In this document: positions 12,480 to 22,103 of the stretch, in pieces | How positions within the stretch are numbered: the first letter of the stretch is position 1 | Layout of the letters: every line of letters starts with the position of its first letter | From: Paenibacillus swuensis | GTDB taxonomy: Bacteria; Bacillota; Bacilli; Paenibacillales; DY6 | Length of the DNA: 64,000 nucleotides | Assembly (NCBI RefSeq): GCF_001644605.1 | Contig: NZ_CP011388.1 | Coordinates: 2,565,001 to 2,629,000 of the forward strand | Direction of reading: 5' to 3' | Program-made: the position numbers and the translations under genes | Notes under the pieces: model-generated | Told to the model about the DNA's origin: nothing | Seen by the model: the letters and a program-made list of their open reading frames with translations, nothing else | Databases searched by the model: none

Positions 12480-12875
12480 TTACGACAGATTAAACAATCC
12501 TAGCGTGGAACATTTTCTCGATTCTTCATCAATAACGGTTTCCATGTCAATACTCAACAGATTGCATAAAGCCGAGATATAAAAGAAGTTCTTGCCAAGC
12601 TCCGCGGACACCGCTTCCTTACAAGTATCACATAGTTTGCCGTGAATATGTTGCTGCATAAGTCCCATGGCTTCCTGAAGATCGGGTTGTTCAGAATAAC
12701 GTTGTTTCTCCGCATGAACCTCAATACAGCCGCACTCTGTAACCGACTTGATTACGGAACGGTGAACGGAAGCGTTAGCTTGATTGCACTTCGACAGCAC
12801 ATCCAGCAAGCTTCGGTGCCTAAGTAATAATTCGGAAACCTGATCCTGAAATTCCTTTAAGCTGGGAGAGTTCAT
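12480..12875 (-). CDS. Small cysteine-containing conserved protein
   Basis: A predicted 131-aa soluble, largely helical protein with no signal peptide. It carries a CGC pair near residue 49, a CDTC pair near 84 and further cysteines near the C-terminus, so metal or thiol chemistry is possible. It resembles a conserved hypothetical family I remember from Paenibacillus genomes (possibly labelled DUF1573), but I cannot confirm that. The first possible start is a GTG that overlaps the ribosome site; the ATG at 12875 has AGAGGTG (complement of 12882-12888) 6 nt upstream. It is one of only three leftward genes and is divergent from the next gene. Confidence 0.75.
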   Translation of the reverse strand: MNSPSLKEFQDQVSELLLRHRSLLDVLSKCNQANASVHRSVIKSVTECGCIEVHAEKQRYSEQPDLQEAMGLMQQHIHGKLCDTCKEAVSAELGKNFFYISALCNLLSIDMETVIDEESRKCSTLGLFNLS

Positions 12876-13058
12876 TCCTTGCACCTCTATTATCTAGAAT
12901 TTACTAATTTGATTATAACGAATAATGGTTTCGATATCAAAAGAAAACGCTTTTATGAAAAAAATAATCTCCAGGGGATTAGCCTTATATGAATTGGACC
13001 ATAATTGTAACAGAAGCATGGAACAGGTGTGTGCTCTTTATTTCAGGAGGTGAATCCT

Positions 13059-14150
13059 ATGATATTACAAAGAATGATTCAATGGTTGTGCGCTTGTGTG
13101 GGCGGGATGTTGGGCTACCAATGGAGTGTGTCTTCCGATGCGCCGTTGCGTTGGTTGGAACCCTTAACCGGGAGCGTGAGGATGAGTGGAGAATCGTACT
13201 GGTTAACCGGTGCGGGAGCGATTGTGTTTTTACTTGGTTCTTCTTGGGTAGCTAAGAAAGTTGCGACAGGGTTCCATAAAGCGGAGGCCCGATTAATGCA
13301 AATGCCTCTTGGGGATTTGATTACCGGAGTTGCGGGACTTATATTAGGACTGGTCATTGCTGTGTTGTTATTTCCGTCCATTCGCGAGCTGCAGGGTTAC
13401 GGCTTGTTAATATCCGTATTCGTTACAGGTTTGCTTGGCTTTTCCGGTTACCGAATCGCTTACACGAAGAAGGAAGAAGCGGCCGAGCTGTTAAAGGGCA
13501 TACGCGGCGGAGGCACCCGTAATAAGGAAAGCAAATTGTTCGAAGAGCACAAGATCTTGGACACCAGCGTCATTATTGACGGACGTATTGCGGATATTTG
13601 CAAGACCGGATTTATTGAGGGGACGCTCGTCATTCCGGAATTTGTACTCGAGGAGCTGCAACATATTGCGGATTCTTCCGATTTGTTAAAAAGGAACCGG
13701 GGACGCCGGGGGCTGGATATTTTGAATAAAATCCAGAAGGAATTGGACGTGCATGTTCTCATTTATGAAGGAGACTTTGAAGAAATCTCCGAGGTGGACA
13801 GCAAGCTTGTAAAATTGGCCAAAGTGCTTGGGGGCAAGGTAGTTACGAATGATTTCAACCTTAATAAAGTATGTGAGCTGCAGGGTGTGTCCGTTCTGAA
13901 CATTAACGATTTGGCGAATGCGGTAAAACCTGTCGTTTTGCCAGGCGAAGAAATTCTGGTTCAGATTATTAAAGACGGCAAGGAATTCGGACAAGGTGTC
14001 GCTTACTTGGATGACGGTACCATGATTGTCGTGGAAGGCGGCAGAGACTTTATCGGAAGCACGATTGAAGTGTTAGTGACCTCTGTTCTGCAAACCTCAG
14101 CCGGCCGAATGATCTTTGCGAAGCCGAAGCTCTTGGAAAAAGCGCTGTAA
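13059..14150 (+). CDS. yacL: PIN/TRAM domain membrane protein (YacL family)
   Basis: A 363-aa protein with about four N-terminal hydrophobic helices (roughly residues 5-130). A PIN nuclease domain follows (DTSVIIDGRIADI near 167, later TNDFNL) and then a C-terminal TRAM RNA-binding domain (VAYLDDGTMIVVEGG). The acidic residues expected of a PIN active site are present, but activity of this family is not firmly known. The frame opens earlier at 13029; AGGAGGTG before 13059 decides the start. Position before ispD matches B. subtilis. Confidence 0.92.
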   Translation: MILQRMIQWLCACVGGMLGYQWSVSSDAPLRWLEPLTGSVRMSGESYWLTGAGAIVFLLGSSWVAKKVATGFHKAEARLMQMPLGDLITGVAGLILGLVIAVLLFPSIRELQGYGLLISVFVTGLLGFSGYRIAYTKKEEAAELLKGIRGGGTRNKESKLFEEHKILDTSVIIDGRIADICKTGFIEGTLVIPEFVLEELQHIADSSDLLKRNRGRRGLDILNKIQKELDVHVLIYEGDFEEISEVDSKLVKLAKVLGGKVVTNDFNLNKVCELQGVSVLNINDLANAVKPVVLPGEEILVQIIKDGKEFGQGVAYLDDGTMIVVEGGRDFIGSTIEVLVTSVLQTSAGRMIFAKPKLLEKAL

Positions 14151-14220
14151 ACGATTATGATGGGAAGATAGAGTAAATCATTCTGTTCTCTAATCATACG
14201 GGTTGACAGGCGGGGAAGAC

Positions 14221-14913
14221 ATGAATCAGCTGGGCGTAGTGGTCGTGGCGGCAGGCAAAGGCTTGCGTATGGGCACCAAGGAAAGCAAACAATATTTACG
14301 GCTGAACGGAAAGCCGATATTGGTACATACATTGGAAGTGTTCAACAGGATGCAGGACGTGGATGAGGTCGTATTGGTTGTAGGCGCTGATGATGTTGAG
14401 CGTTGTGAAACCTACGTACGGGATTTCGGATTGACCAAAGTAAAGCACGTTATCGCCGGCGGATCCGAACGTCAGCATTCGGTGTATCAAGGCTTGGCGG
14501 CTCTGAATACGGATTGGGTGCTGGTGCATGACGGTGTACGGCCGCTCATTCGTGAAGAAGACGCTCTACGTTGCTTGCAGGGCGCGCGGCAATCCGGGGC
14601 GGCCGTGTTAGCGGTGCCTGTGAAAGATACAATCAAGATTGTGAATGAGGTAGGTGTCATCACCACGACGCCGGACCGCAAGAGCTTGTGGGCGATCCAA
14701 ACGCCGCAGGCTTTTCGCCGTTTGGCATTGATGGCAGCGCATGAAGATGCGGCGGGAGAAGGTTTTCTGGGCACAGACGACGCGATGCTGGCCGAAAGGG
14801 CCGGAACGGAAGTGCATGTGGTTGAAGGCGATTATACGAATATTAAAATTACGACGCCCGAAGATTTGGATTGGGCGGAATACTTGCTGGGGAAACGGGG
14901 AGCGATGAATTAA
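14221..14913 (+). CDS. ispD: 2-C-methyl-D-erythritol 4-phosphate cytidylyltransferase
   Basis: A 230-aa enzyme of the MEP isoprenoid pathway that joins MEP to CTP. The nucleotide-binding AAGKGLRMG and KESKQYL segments lie in the first 30 residues, followed by DGVRPLI near 107 and the [17 protein letters not shown] block. An upstream TTG (14203) is in frame but the ATG at 14221 matches the family start. The stop overlaps the ispF start by one base (TAATG), so the two MEP genes are translationally coupled. Confidence 0.96.
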   Translation: MNQLGVVVVAAGKGLRMGTKESKQYLRLNGKPILVHTLEVFNRMQDVDEVVLVVGADDVERCETYVRDFGLTKVKHVIAGGSERQHSVYQGLAALNTDWVLVHDGVRPLIREEDALRCLQGARQSGAAVLAVPVKDTIKIVNEVGVITTTPDRKSLWAIQTPQAFRRLALMAAHEDAAGEGFLGTDDAMLAERAGTEVHVVEGDYTNIKITTPEDLDWAEYLLGKRGAMN

Positions 14914-15389
14914 TGATACGCGTAGGACAAGGGTTTGATGTGCACCAACTGACGGAAGGCAGGAAATGTATTATCGGAGGCGTCGATATTCCGTATGAAA
15001 AGGGTTTGCTGGGTCACTCCGACGCGGACGTACTTTTACACGCGATTACAGATGCTATATTGGGCGCTCTGGGTCGCGGAGATATCGGCACACACTTCCC
15101 GGATACGGATGCCGCATTCAAGGATGCGGACAGCCTGGAGTTACTGAAGGAAGTGTGGGCATTCTCCAAGGAAGCGGGATTTACCCTTGGTAACCTTGAT
15201 GCGACAATTATTGCGCAGAAACCGAAGATGGCGCCGTATATCCCGCAGATGGCCGAGATTATCGCGCAAGCTCTCGAGGCGGACCGGTCCCAAGTGAATG
15301 TGAAAGCAACGACAACCGAGCAGCTAGGCTTTGCCGGACGGGGCGAAGGGATTGCCTCGCAGGCGGTTGTTCTCTTAATTCAGAAGTGA
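14913..15389 (+). CDS. ispF: 2-C-methyl-D-erythritol 2,4-cyclodiphosphate synthase
   Basis: A 158-aa trimeric zinc enzyme that cyclises CDP-ME 2-phosphate in the MEP pathway. The metal ligands are visible: DVH in GFDVHQL (residues about 8-10) and the histidine of [15 protein letters not shown] near 42. The [16 protein letters not shown] block is near the C-terminus. The start at 14913 overlaps the ispD stop; the longer frame from 14871 lies inside ispD and is rejected. Confidence 0.96.
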   Translation: MIRVGQGFDVHQLTEGRKCIIGGVDIPYEKGLLGHSDADVLLHAITDAILGALGRGDIGTHFPDTDAAFKDADSLELLKEVWAFSKEAGFTLGNLDATIIAQKPKMAPYIPQMAEIIAQALEADRSQVNVKATTTEQLGFAGRGEGIASQAVVLLIQK

Positions 15390-15442
15390 TAGAATCGGAA
15401 GGATAAGCAGTTGATCAGGATTTCGAGAGGGGAATTACAAGC

Positions 15443-16906
15443 ATGGAGAGGGAAGTTCGTGTCCGGTACGCGCCAAGTCCAACCGGGCATTTGCATATAG
15501 GAAACGCGAGAACGGCGTTATTCAATTATTTATTCGCCCGCAGTCGCGGGGGAAAGTTTATTATCCGGATCGAAGATACGGATGTGAAGCGGAACGTGGC
15601 CGGCGGCGAAGAGAATCAGCTTACGTACCTGAGCTGGCTGGGTATGGACTGGGATGAGAGCATCGACAAGGGCGGAGAGTACGGACCTTACCGCCAGACC
15701 GAGCGTATCGACCTGTATAAAGAACAGTATGAGAAGCTGATTGCAGAAGGTAAAGCCTACTACTGTTATTGCACGGAAGAAGAGCTGGAGCAGGAGCGGG
15801 AAGAGCAGACCGCGCGCAGCGACATGCCGATGTACTCCGGCAAGCATCGGGACTTGACGGACGAACAGCGCCGAGCGTTTGAAGCTGAAGGCCGTGTGCC
15901 AAGCGTGCGTTTTCGTGTGCGCGAGGGAGCCGTGTACACCTTTGACGATATGGTGAAAGGTTCTGTCTCCTTCGAAGGGGACGGCATCGGCGACTTCGTC
16001 ATCGTGAAGAAGGACGGCATACCGACCTACAACTTTGCCGTTGTAGTCGATGATTACCTCATGCGCATTTCCCATGTGTTGCGCGGTGACGATCATATCT
16101 CGAACACGCCGCGACAATTGATGATCTATGAAGCGTTGGGCTGGGAGCCCCCGGTATTCGCACATATGACGCTGATTGTGAATGAGAGCCGCAAGAAGCT
16201 GAGCAAACGGGATGAGTCCATCATTCAATTCATCGAGCAATATGATCGACTGGGTTTCTTGCCGGAAGCCTTGTTTAACTTTATTACATTGTTAGGCTGG
16301 TCTCCTGAAGGTGAGGACGAGATGTTCACCCGTGAGGAACTGATCAAGGTATTCGATCCGGGCAGATTGTCGAAGAGCCCGGCCGTCTTCGACACAACCA
16401 AACTGAACTGGATGAATAACCAGTACATGAAAAAAGCGGATACTGAACGAGTTACGGCCATGTGTATCCCGCATCTGCAACAAGCTGGCCGGATTCCAGC
16501 AGAGCTGGATACGGCGTCGGAGCAGTGGGTCACGCTTCTTGTCGGTTTGTATCAGGAACAACTGAATTGCGCGGCGGATATCGTGCCTATAACATCGCTG
16601 TTCTTTGATGACATCGGAGAACTGGAAGAGGACACGAAAGCGGTTCTCGCGGAAGAACAGGTTCCTGCGGTGGCGGAGGCTTTCCTAAAGGAAGTGGAGA
16701 ATGCCCAAGAATTTAGCGCCGATGGGATGAAAGGATTGCTAAAGAATGTGCAAACCGAAACGGGATTCAAGGGCAAGCAATTGTTCATGCCGATTCGGGC
16801 TGTTCTGACCGGCCAGGTTCACGGGCGCGACTTGAATCAAACGCTGTTCCTTCTTGGTAAGGACAAGGTGGTTCAACGTTTGCAACAATTTTTGTCTACA
16901 AAATAA
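15443..16906 (+). CDS. gltX: Glutamyl-tRNA synthetase
   Basis: A 487-aa class I synthetase. The HIGH-type motif [12 protein letters not shown] lies near residue 10 and the KMSKS-type motif is KLSKRDE near 252. A CYC pair near residue 110 ([10 protein letters not shown]) is the position of the zinc site in many GluRS. A C-terminal alpha-helical anticodon-binding domain follows. As in other Bacillales it probably also charges tRNA-Gln for amidotransfer. It sits 53 nt after ispF and before the cysE-cysS T-box. Confidence 0.97.
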   Translation: MEREVRVRYAPSPTGHLHIGNARTALFNYLFARSRGGKFIIRIEDTDVKRNVAGGEENQLTYLSWLGMDWDESIDKGGEYGPYRQTERIDLYKEQYEKLIAEGKAYYCYCTEEELEQEREEQTARSDMPMYSGKHRDLTDEQRRAFEAEGRVPSVRFRVREGAVYTFDDMVKGSVSFEGDGIGDFVIVKKDGIPTYNFAVVVDDYLMRISHVLRGDDHISNTPRQLMIYEALGWEPPVFAHMTLIVNESRKKLSKRDESIIQFIEQYDRLGFLPEALFNFITLLGWSPEGEDEMFTREELIKVFDPGRLSKSPAVFDTTKLNWMNNQYMKKADTERVTAMCIPHLQQAGRIPAELDTASEQWVTLLVGLYQEQLNCAADIVPITSLFFDDIGELEEDTKAVLAEEQVPAVAEAFLKEVENAQEFSADGMKGLLKNVQTETGFKGKQLFMPIRAVLTGQVHGRDLNQTLFLLGKDKVVQRLQQFLSTK

Positions 16907-16928
16907 TGATGATTCCGTATAAGTTATA

Positions 16929-16957
16929 TTGTCTGTGAGGCTGATATTGGATATACT
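16929..16957 (+). promoter_or_regulatory. Promoter of the cysE-cysS T-box leader
   Basis: TTGTCT (16929-16934) and TATACT (16952-16957) are separated by exactly 17 bp, placing the transcription start near 16964. It would separate cysE-cysS expression from gltX. Confidence 0.65.
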
Positions 16958-16963
16958 GTAAGC

Positions 16964-17247
16964 ATAGGAATACAATAGCGATGAAGAGGAAAGTACGTTT
17001 AAGCGAGGAATCCCAGAGAGGATAACCGGCAAGGGATGATTGGCCGAGTGGAAGTTATTTGTTCCCCTTAAGCGGAAATGCGCCTGTGAGCTGCGCTTTT
17101 GATAACAACGTCCGTTCACGGACGGTTGGGGTAGAGAGTGCCGGATTATCCACGTTACGGATCCAAGACGGACATCTTAACGATGCCCAAGCAGAGTGGA
17201 ACCGCGGATCACGCCTCTGCAGCGAATTAACGCTGCAGAGGCTTTTT
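16964..17247 (+). ncRNA. T-box riboswitch sensing uncharged tRNA-Cys
   Basis: The T-box sequence at 17189-17207 (AAGCAGAGTGGAACCGCGG) is near consensus. In stem I, AGTA (16992-16995) is followed by CGTTTAAG (16996-17003), which pairs with CTTAAGCG (17067-17074). The 3' side then reads GAA-A-TGC, placing the cysteine codon TGC (17079-17081) in the specifier position. A terminator (17213-17247) follows. Uncharged tRNA-Cys should stabilise the antiterminator and switch on cysE and cysS. Confidence 0.95.
17213..17247 (+). terminator. T-box regulated terminator
   Basis: A perfect 12-bp stem, GCCTCTGCAGCG (17213-17224) with CGCTGCAGAGGC (17231-17242), loop AATTAA and five T residues. It is the off state of the cysteine T-box; the competing antiterminator uses the T-box bases at 17189-17207. 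Confidence 0.93.
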
Positions 17248-17309
17248 GTTTGTACAGGGGAAGTTCATTTCATCATAAGGGTTACTCCCGGGGGAAGAGG
17301 GTAGGCGTC

Positions 17310-18020
17310 ATGTTTCGCACAATGAGGTCGGATATCCAAGCAGTGTTCGACAACGATCCGGCGGCGAGAAGTCGGTTTGAGGTTATTTTCACCTATTCAG
17401 GTTTGCATGCCATCTGGGCTTATAGAATCGCGCACTGGTTTTATTTGCGTCAGTGGTTTACGTTAGCGCGCATGATTTCCCAAATCAGCCGATTTTTTAC
17501 CGGCATTGAAATCCATCCTGGAGCGACCATCGGGGAGCGGTTATTTATCGATCACGGCATGGGTGTGGTCATCGGCGAAACGTGTGAAATCGGGAATGAT
17601 GTCGTCTTGTACCAAGGGGTGACTCTCGGGGGAACGGGTAAAGAGAAAGGCAAGCGGCACCCTACGATCGGCAATCATGTCGTCGTCTCCTCAGGGGCCA
17701 AAATTCTAGGTTCGTTTACAGTAGGAGATCACGCGAAGGTAGGCGCGAATTCCGTCGTACTTAAAGCTATTCCGGCTTGTACAACGGTAGTGGGCATTCC
17801 CGGCCGAATTGTAAAGTATAACGGGAAGCGTATGGATGACAAACTAAACCATAGCCAAATGCCGGATCCAATCATTGAAGCATTCCGTTTTATGCAGAAG
17901 GAAATTCATGAGCTGAAGCAGGAAGTGGAACAATTGCGCGAGGGCAAGAAGCGGGAGAAGCCGAGCGAGACCGAGTTTCTGACCCGCGAAAGAGAAGCGA
18001 CCAAGAAAGCTGAGGTATAG
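17310..18020 (+). CDS. cysE: Serine O-acetyltransferase
   Basis: A 236-aa enzyme making O-acetylserine, the carbon acceptor for cysteine synthesis. The N-terminal helical segment ([15 protein letters not shown]) is followed by the left-handed beta-helix with hexapeptide repeats. These include the catalytic [12 protein letters not shown] near residue 88 and the [16 protein letters not shown] loop. The C-terminal 50 residues form a charged coiled tail. The frame extends back into the T-box, but family alignment fixes the ATG at 17310. It is controlled by the cysteine T-box. Confidence 0.95.
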   Translation: MFRTMRSDIQAVFDNDPAARSRFEVIFTYSGLHAIWAYRIAHWFYLRQWFTLARMISQISRFFTGIEIHPGATIGERLFIDHGMGVVIGETCEIGNDVVLYQGVTLGGTGKEKGKRHPTIGNHVVVSSGAKILGSFTVGDHAKVGANSVVLKAIPACTTVVGIPGRIVKYNGKRMDDKLNHSQMPDPIIEAFRFMQKEIHELKQEVEQLREGKKREKPSETEFLTREREATKKAEV

Positions 18021-18023
18021 ATT

Positions 18024-19439
18024 ATGACCCTACACATATTCAACACGATGAGCCGGGAGAAAGAACCCTTCGTTCCGCTCGAACCAGGTAAAGTGAAGAT
18101 GTACGTATGCGGCCCGACCGTATATAACTACATTCATATCGGGAATGCCCGTCCGGCGATATTCTTTGATGTCGTGCGGCGTTATCTTGCGGCAACGGGG
18201 TATGATGTTACCTATGTGCTGAACTTTACGGATGTGGATGACAAAATGATTCGCAAAGCCGAAGAACTGGGCGAAACAGTCCCGCAGATCGCGGAAAAGT
18301 TCATTGGCGCTTACTATGAGGATGTCCGCGGTTTAGGCATTCAGGATGCGGATATTCATCCGAGGGTGACCGAAACGATGGATGAAATCATTGAATTCAT
18401 CCAGGGCTTGCTGGACAAAGGCTACGCCTATGTAAGCGAAGGAGATGTCAATTTCCGTACGTCGCGATTTGAAGAGTACGGAAAGCTGTCGCATCAGAAT
18501 CTGGATGAATTGCAATTTGGAATCCGTATTGGTGTCGATGAGCGCAAAGAAAACGCGCAGGATTTTGTGCTCTGGAAAAATGCCAAACCCGGGGAGATTC
18601 ATTGGAAGGCGCCTTGGGGTGAAGGACGTCCGGGTTGGCACATTGAATGCTCTGCCATGATTAAGAAGTATTTGGGCACGACCATTGATATTCACGGCGG
18701 CGGACATGACTTAACGTTTCCCCATCATGAGTGTGAAATTGCGCAGACCGAATCTTACACAGGCGAGAAATTCGTCAATTACTGGATGCATAACGGCTAC
18801 ATTAACATTAACAATGAGAAAATGTCCAAGTCACTCGGCAACGGCATTAATGTAGTCGAACTCAGACAACGCACGAAACCGCAGGCCATCCGTTATTTCA
18901 TGCTTTCGGGCCACTATCGCAGCCCTCTGAATTTCAGCGAGGAGAGCTTGAAACAGGCTGAAAACAGTGTGGAACGAATTTGGAATTCGTATGGGAATCT
19001 TCAGCATCGATATACCAATGCCGCAGCCATTCAAGCTGTTGACGGGACGTTTGATCATCCTGAAATTACGGCTAAGCTTGAAGAGATCCGATCCGATTTC
19101 TATACACGCATGAACGATGACTTTAGTACACCGGATGCGATTACAGCATTATTTAACCTGGTCGCGGAAACCAATCTGTACCTGCAACAAGGAGTGGTAG
19201 GAGAGCCAGTACTGCGGCGGATGCTGGATTTATTCCAAGAGTTCGATGCGGTATTGGGTATACTGGAACAAGAGATTCCGGCTTTGTTGGATGAAGAAAT
19301 TGAACGTTTGCTAACCGAGCGGGTGGAAGCTCGTCAAGCCAAGAATTGGGCGCGTGCGGACGAAATTCGTGATATGCTGACGGAGAAAGGCATCCTGTTG
19401 GAAGATACGCCGCAAGGGATGCGTTGGAGAAGGAAATGA
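18024..19439 (+). CDS. cysS: Cysteinyl-tRNA synthetase
   Basis: A 471-aa class I synthetase charging tRNA-Cys. The zinc ligand cysteine of [14 protein letters not shown], with the HIGH motif, is near residue 29. The second zinc region WHIECSAM and [13 protein letters not shown] lie near 205-240, and KMSKSLGN near 270. It is 3 nt after cysE and under the same tRNA-Cys T-box, so the cell senses the product of this enzyme. Its last 4 bases overlap the mrnC start. Confidence 0.97.
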   Translation: MTLHIFNTMSREKEPFVPLEPGKVKMYVCGPTVYNYIHIGNARPAIFFDVVRRYLAATGYDVTYVLNFTDVDDKMIRKAEELGETVPQIAEKFIGAYYEDVRGLGIQDADIHPRVTETMDEIIEFIQGLLDKGYAYVSEGDVNFRTSRFEEYGKLSHQNLDELQFGIRIGVDERKENAQDFVLWKNAKPGEIHWKAPWGEGRPGWHIECSAMIKKYLGTTIDIHGGGHDLTFPHHECEIAQTESYTGEKFVNYWMHNGYININNEKMSKSLGNGINVVELRQRTKPQAIRYFMLSGHYRSPLNFSEESLKQAENSVERIWNSYGNLQHRYTNAAAIQAVDGTFDHPEITAKLEEIRSDFYTRMNDDFSTPDAITALFNLVAETNLYLQQGVVGEPVLRRMLDLFQEFDAVLGILEQEIPALLDEEIERLLTERVEARQAKNWARADEIRDMLTEKGILLEDTPQGMRWRRK

Positions 19440-19849
19440 GTGAAGTAATTACGAATCAACCTATCTATTTTCCCCCTGCCAAAAGAGCAGATCTAATGAA
19501 TCCGCTGGTATTAGCCTATATGGGCGACGCCGTCTATGAAACCTTCATACGACAATATGTCGTGTCCCAGCCGAATCACAGGCCCAATCATCTGCACAGG
19601 GAAGCCACAAAGTTTGTTTCCGCCAAGGCGCAGGCCAGGGCTTTGGATCGCATGCTACCTTTATTGACGGAAGAAGAGGTAGATATCATGAAGCGGGGCC
19701 GGAACGCCAAGTCCGGGAGCTCCCCGAAGAATACAGATATCCTGGTTTATCGTCACAGCACGGCCTTCGAGTGCTTATTGGGTTATCTGTACTATCAACA
19801 ACGGTTCGATCGTCTGGATGAACTCATGCGCTTCACCTTAGAGAAATAA
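19436..19849 (+). CDS. mrnC: Mini-ribonuclease 3
   Basis: A 137-aa RNase III catalytic domain without a double-stranded RNA-binding domain; in B. subtilis it matures the ends of 23S rRNA. The signature [10 protein letters not shown] lies near residue 24, with the second acidic cluster in the C-terminal third. The ATG lies in an ATGA overlap with the cysS stop; the TTG at 19424 is a weaker start. Confidence 0.94.
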   Translation: MSEVITNQPIYFPPAKRADLMNPLVLAYMGDAVYETFIRQYVVSQPNHRPNHLHREATKFVSAKAQARALDRMLPLLTEEEVDIMKRGRNAKSGSSPKNTDILVYRHSTAFECLLGYLYYQQRFDRLDELMRFTLEK

Positions 19850-19875
19850 CAAAGATAAATCAGGAGGCAGTTCAC

Positions 19876-20619
19876 ATGGAAGAAGAATATATCGCCGGGA
19901 AGCACTCCGTACTGGAGGCGCTCCGCTCCGGCCGGGGCATGAATAAATTATGGATCGCGGAAAACGCGCAGAAGCAGTTGACGCAACCGATACTCGCGGA
20001 AGCCAAGAAGGCGGGAGTCATAGTCCAGTACGTGGACAAGCGCAAGCTGGACCAGATGGCTGACGGCGTGCAGCATCAAGGCGTCATGGCTCAGGTGGCC
20101 GCTTATGAATACGCCGAAGTCGAGGATCTGCTCGCGGCGGCCAAGGCCAAGAACGAGGATCCGTTCCTGATCATCCTCGACGAGATTGAGGATCCGCATA
20201 ACCTCGGATCCATCTTAAGAACCGCTGACTGCACCGGCGTTCACGGCGTCATCATACCCAAGCGGCGCTCGGTCGGCCTCACCGCTACGGTATCCAAGAC
20301 GTCCGCCGGCGCCGTCGAATACGTGCCGGTTGCGCGAGTGACGAATATCGCGCAAACGATCGACCAGCTCAAGGAGCTGGGTGTGTGGATCGCGGGTACG
20401 GATGTTTCCGCGAAGGAAGATTTGTACCGCACCAACCTGAACATGCCGATCGCCATCGTCATTGGCAATGAGCAGAAGGGTGTGGGGCGGTTAATCAAGG
20501 AAAAGTGCGACTTCCTGCTTAAGCTGCCGATGTTCGGACAGATCAATTCCCTGAACGCTTCGGTTGCCGCCGGCGTGTTCATGTATGAGGCCGTTCGCCA
20601 GCGCCAAGCGGCAAAGTAA
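19876..20619 (+). CDS. rlmB: 23S rRNA (guanosine-2'-O-)-methyltransferase, TrmH/RlmB family
   Basis: A 247-aa SPOUT methyltransferase. An N-terminal substrate-binding domain (GKHSVLEALRSG) is followed by the knotted domain with the family motifs DEIEDPHNLGSILRTAD, IVIGNEQKGVG and LPMFGQINSLNASVAAG. A CAGGAGG site precedes the ATG. The target is probably Gm2251 (E. coli numbering) in the P loop, by family inference. Its G+C content looks somewhat higher than that of its neighbours. Confidence 0.94.
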   Translation: MEEEYIAGKHSVLEALRSGRGMNKLWIAENAQKQLTQPILAEAKKAGVIVQYVDKRKLDQMADGVQHQGVMAQVAAYEYAEVEDLLAAAKAKNEDPFLIILDEIEDPHNLGSILRTADCTGVHGVIIPKRRSVGLTATVSKTSAGAVEYVPVARVTNIAQTIDQLKELGVWIAGTDVSAKEDLYRTNLNMPIAIVIGNEQKGVGRLIKEKCDFLLKLPMFGQINSLNASVAAGVFMYEAVRQRQAAK

Positions 20620-20624
20620 TCGCC

Positions 20625-21146
20625 ATGAGGGAGATGGAAGAGTACTTGGTGGTGGACGGCTACAACATGATCGGCTCCTGGCCGGAACTGATCAAGCAGA
20701 AACAAATCAGTCTCGAGTCCGCTAGGGACCGCCTGATTGAGATGCTGTCGGAGTATCAGTCGTTTACCGGAATGAAGGTGATCGTCGTATTTGACGCTTA
20801 CCTCGTTCCGGGGACAGGTTCCGAGCTTACGCAGAGCAAGGTGGCCGTACAATTCACACGGGAGAAGGAAACGGCGGATGAAGTCATTGAGCGTCTTATG
20901 TCGGAATTAACCAAACGCCGAAGACAGATTTATGTGGCTACTTCCGATTGGATCGAACAACATGTTACCTTCGGTAAAGGCGCGCTTCGCTTGTCGGCGA
21001 GAGAACTGCTAAGCGATATTGAAGACAGTAAACGCGAAATTCATGTTCAACTGAAGGAGCAGCAAACCCATTCTTCGCGCAACACGCTGGATAATAAACT
21101 GAGCCGGGATATGAAGCTTCTGTTCGAACGATGGAGACGGCAATAA
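20625..21146 (+). CDS. rae1: NYN-domain ribosome-associated endonuclease Rae1 (YacP)
   Basis: A 173-aa PIN-like NYN nuclease; the B. subtilis homologue cleaves mRNA in the ribosomal A site. Conserved acidic positions are seen in VVDGYNMIGSWPEL, VIVVFDAYLVPG and ETADEVIERLM, with the YVATSDWIEQ segment near 105. It starts 5 nt after rlmB. The start is uncertain: ATG 20625 has no spaced ribosome site, while GAGGGAG lies too close to ATG 20634. Confidence 0.92.
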   Translation: MREMEEYLVVDGYNMIGSWPELIKQKQISLESARDRLIEMLSEYQSFTGMKVIVVFDAYLVPGTGSELTQSKVAVQFTREKETADEVIERLMSELTKRRRQIYVATSDWIEQHVTFGKGALRLSARELLSDIEDSKREIHVQLKEQQTHSSRNTLDNKLSRDMKLLFERWRRQ

Positions 21147-21204
21147 GCGGATGTAAGTCATTTGTAAATTTGACGAAAAGGTGTCAAAACCTGCGGATCC
21201 CTTA

Positions 21205-21234
21205 TTGACGGTTCTAGGTTACATAATATATACT
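21205..21234 (+). promoter_or_regulatory. Probable promoter of sigH
   Basis: TTGACG (21205-21210) and TATACT (21229-21234) are 18 bp apart, about 80 nt upstream of sigH. A SigA-type promoter is the plain reading. Control by AbrB, known for B. subtilis sigH, cannot be judged from sequence. Confidence 0.6.
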
Positions 21235-21313
21235 TGGGATATTCTTTTTTGAAAATATAGGAAATGCATAAGCGCACCTGATATGGAATTTGCCTTGCGG
21301 GCCGGAGGGATTG

Positions 21314-21961
21314 TTGGTGGTTATCGACCTCAAAGAACTGAGAATGTACGAATATGATCTCAAAACCGACGAAGACATTGTCGACATGGTCCGTGATGAC
21401 AATAGCGAAGCGCTTGAGTACTTGATTAACAAGTACCGTAACTTTGTCCGTGCCAAGGCGCGTTCCTATTTCCTGATCGGGGCCGATCGCGAGGATATCG
21501 TGCAAGAAGGCATGATCGGACTGTACAAGTCTATCCGCGATTTCCGCGGGGACAAGCTGGCCTCCTTCAAAGCTTTTGCGGAATTGTGCATTACCCGGCA
21601 GATTATTACGGCAATCAAGACAGCCACCCGGCAGAAGCATATCCCCCTGAATTCCTACGTTTCTTTGGACAAGCCTATCTATGATGAGGACTCTGACCGA
21701 ACTTTGCTTGACGTTATTTGCGGCTCCCGTGTAACGGACCCGGAAGAACTGATGATCAACAAGGAAGAGTTTAGCGGACTCGAAGATATGATGGGTGAAA
21801 TTCTGAGCGACCTGGAACGTAAAGTGTTAATGCTGTACCTGGACGGAAGATCCTATCAAGAAATCGCGGTGGATTTGGACCGGCATGTGAAGTCGATCGA
21901 TAACGCCCTGCAACGTGTGAAGCGTAAGCTTGAAAGGTATCTGGAAGTAAGGGAATTATAA
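21314..21961 (+). CDS. sigH: RNA polymerase sigma factor SigH
   Basis: A roughly 215-aa sigma factor for the transition state and early sporulation. Region 2 contains YRNFVRAKARSYFLIGADREDIVQEG without a gap; region 4 has LDGRSYQEIAVDLDRHVKSIDNALQRVKRKL as its helix-turn-helix. These match B. subtilis SigH closely. The start is not ATG: GGAGG (21304-21308) is followed by TTG 21311, TTG 21314 and GTG 21317, all in frame. TTG 21314 is a compromise. Confidence 0.95.
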   Translation: MVVIDLKELRMYEYDLKTDEDIVDMVRDDNSEALEYLINKYRNFVRAKARSYFLIGADREDIVQEGMIGLYKSIRDFRGDKLASFKAFAELCITRQIITAIKTATRQKHIPLNSYVSLDKPIYDEDSDRTLLDVICGSRVTDPEELMINKEEFSGLEDMMGEILSDLERKVLMLYLDGRSYQEIAVDLDRHVKSIDNALQRVKRKLERYLEVREL

Positions 21962-21979
21962 TACAATGTATCTGCTGAG

Positions 21980-22004
21980 AGGGCTCCGTTTGGGGCTTTT
22001 TTTG
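21980..22004 (+). terminator. sigH terminator
   Basis: A short GGCTCC/GGGGCT stem with two G-U pairs and loop GTTT runs into seven T residues. It lies about 20 nt after the sigH stop. Confidence 0.65.
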
Positions 22005-22035
22005 TTTGTGCGCAAGACAAGAATCCATTTCCCAG

Positions 22036-22065
22036 TTGAATCTCATTTGGTAGGAAGGGTATAGT
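22036..22065 (+). promoter_or_regulatory. Probable promoter of the SGNH-like gene
   Basis: TTGAAT (22036-22041) and TATAGT (22060-22065) are 18 bp apart, about 40 nt before the gene at 22104. With the terminator after sigH, it suggests an independent transcription unit. Confidence 0.5.
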
Positions 22066-22103
22066 AATAGAATGACTACTAGAGTTAAAGAGGGAATGTT
22101 GAT

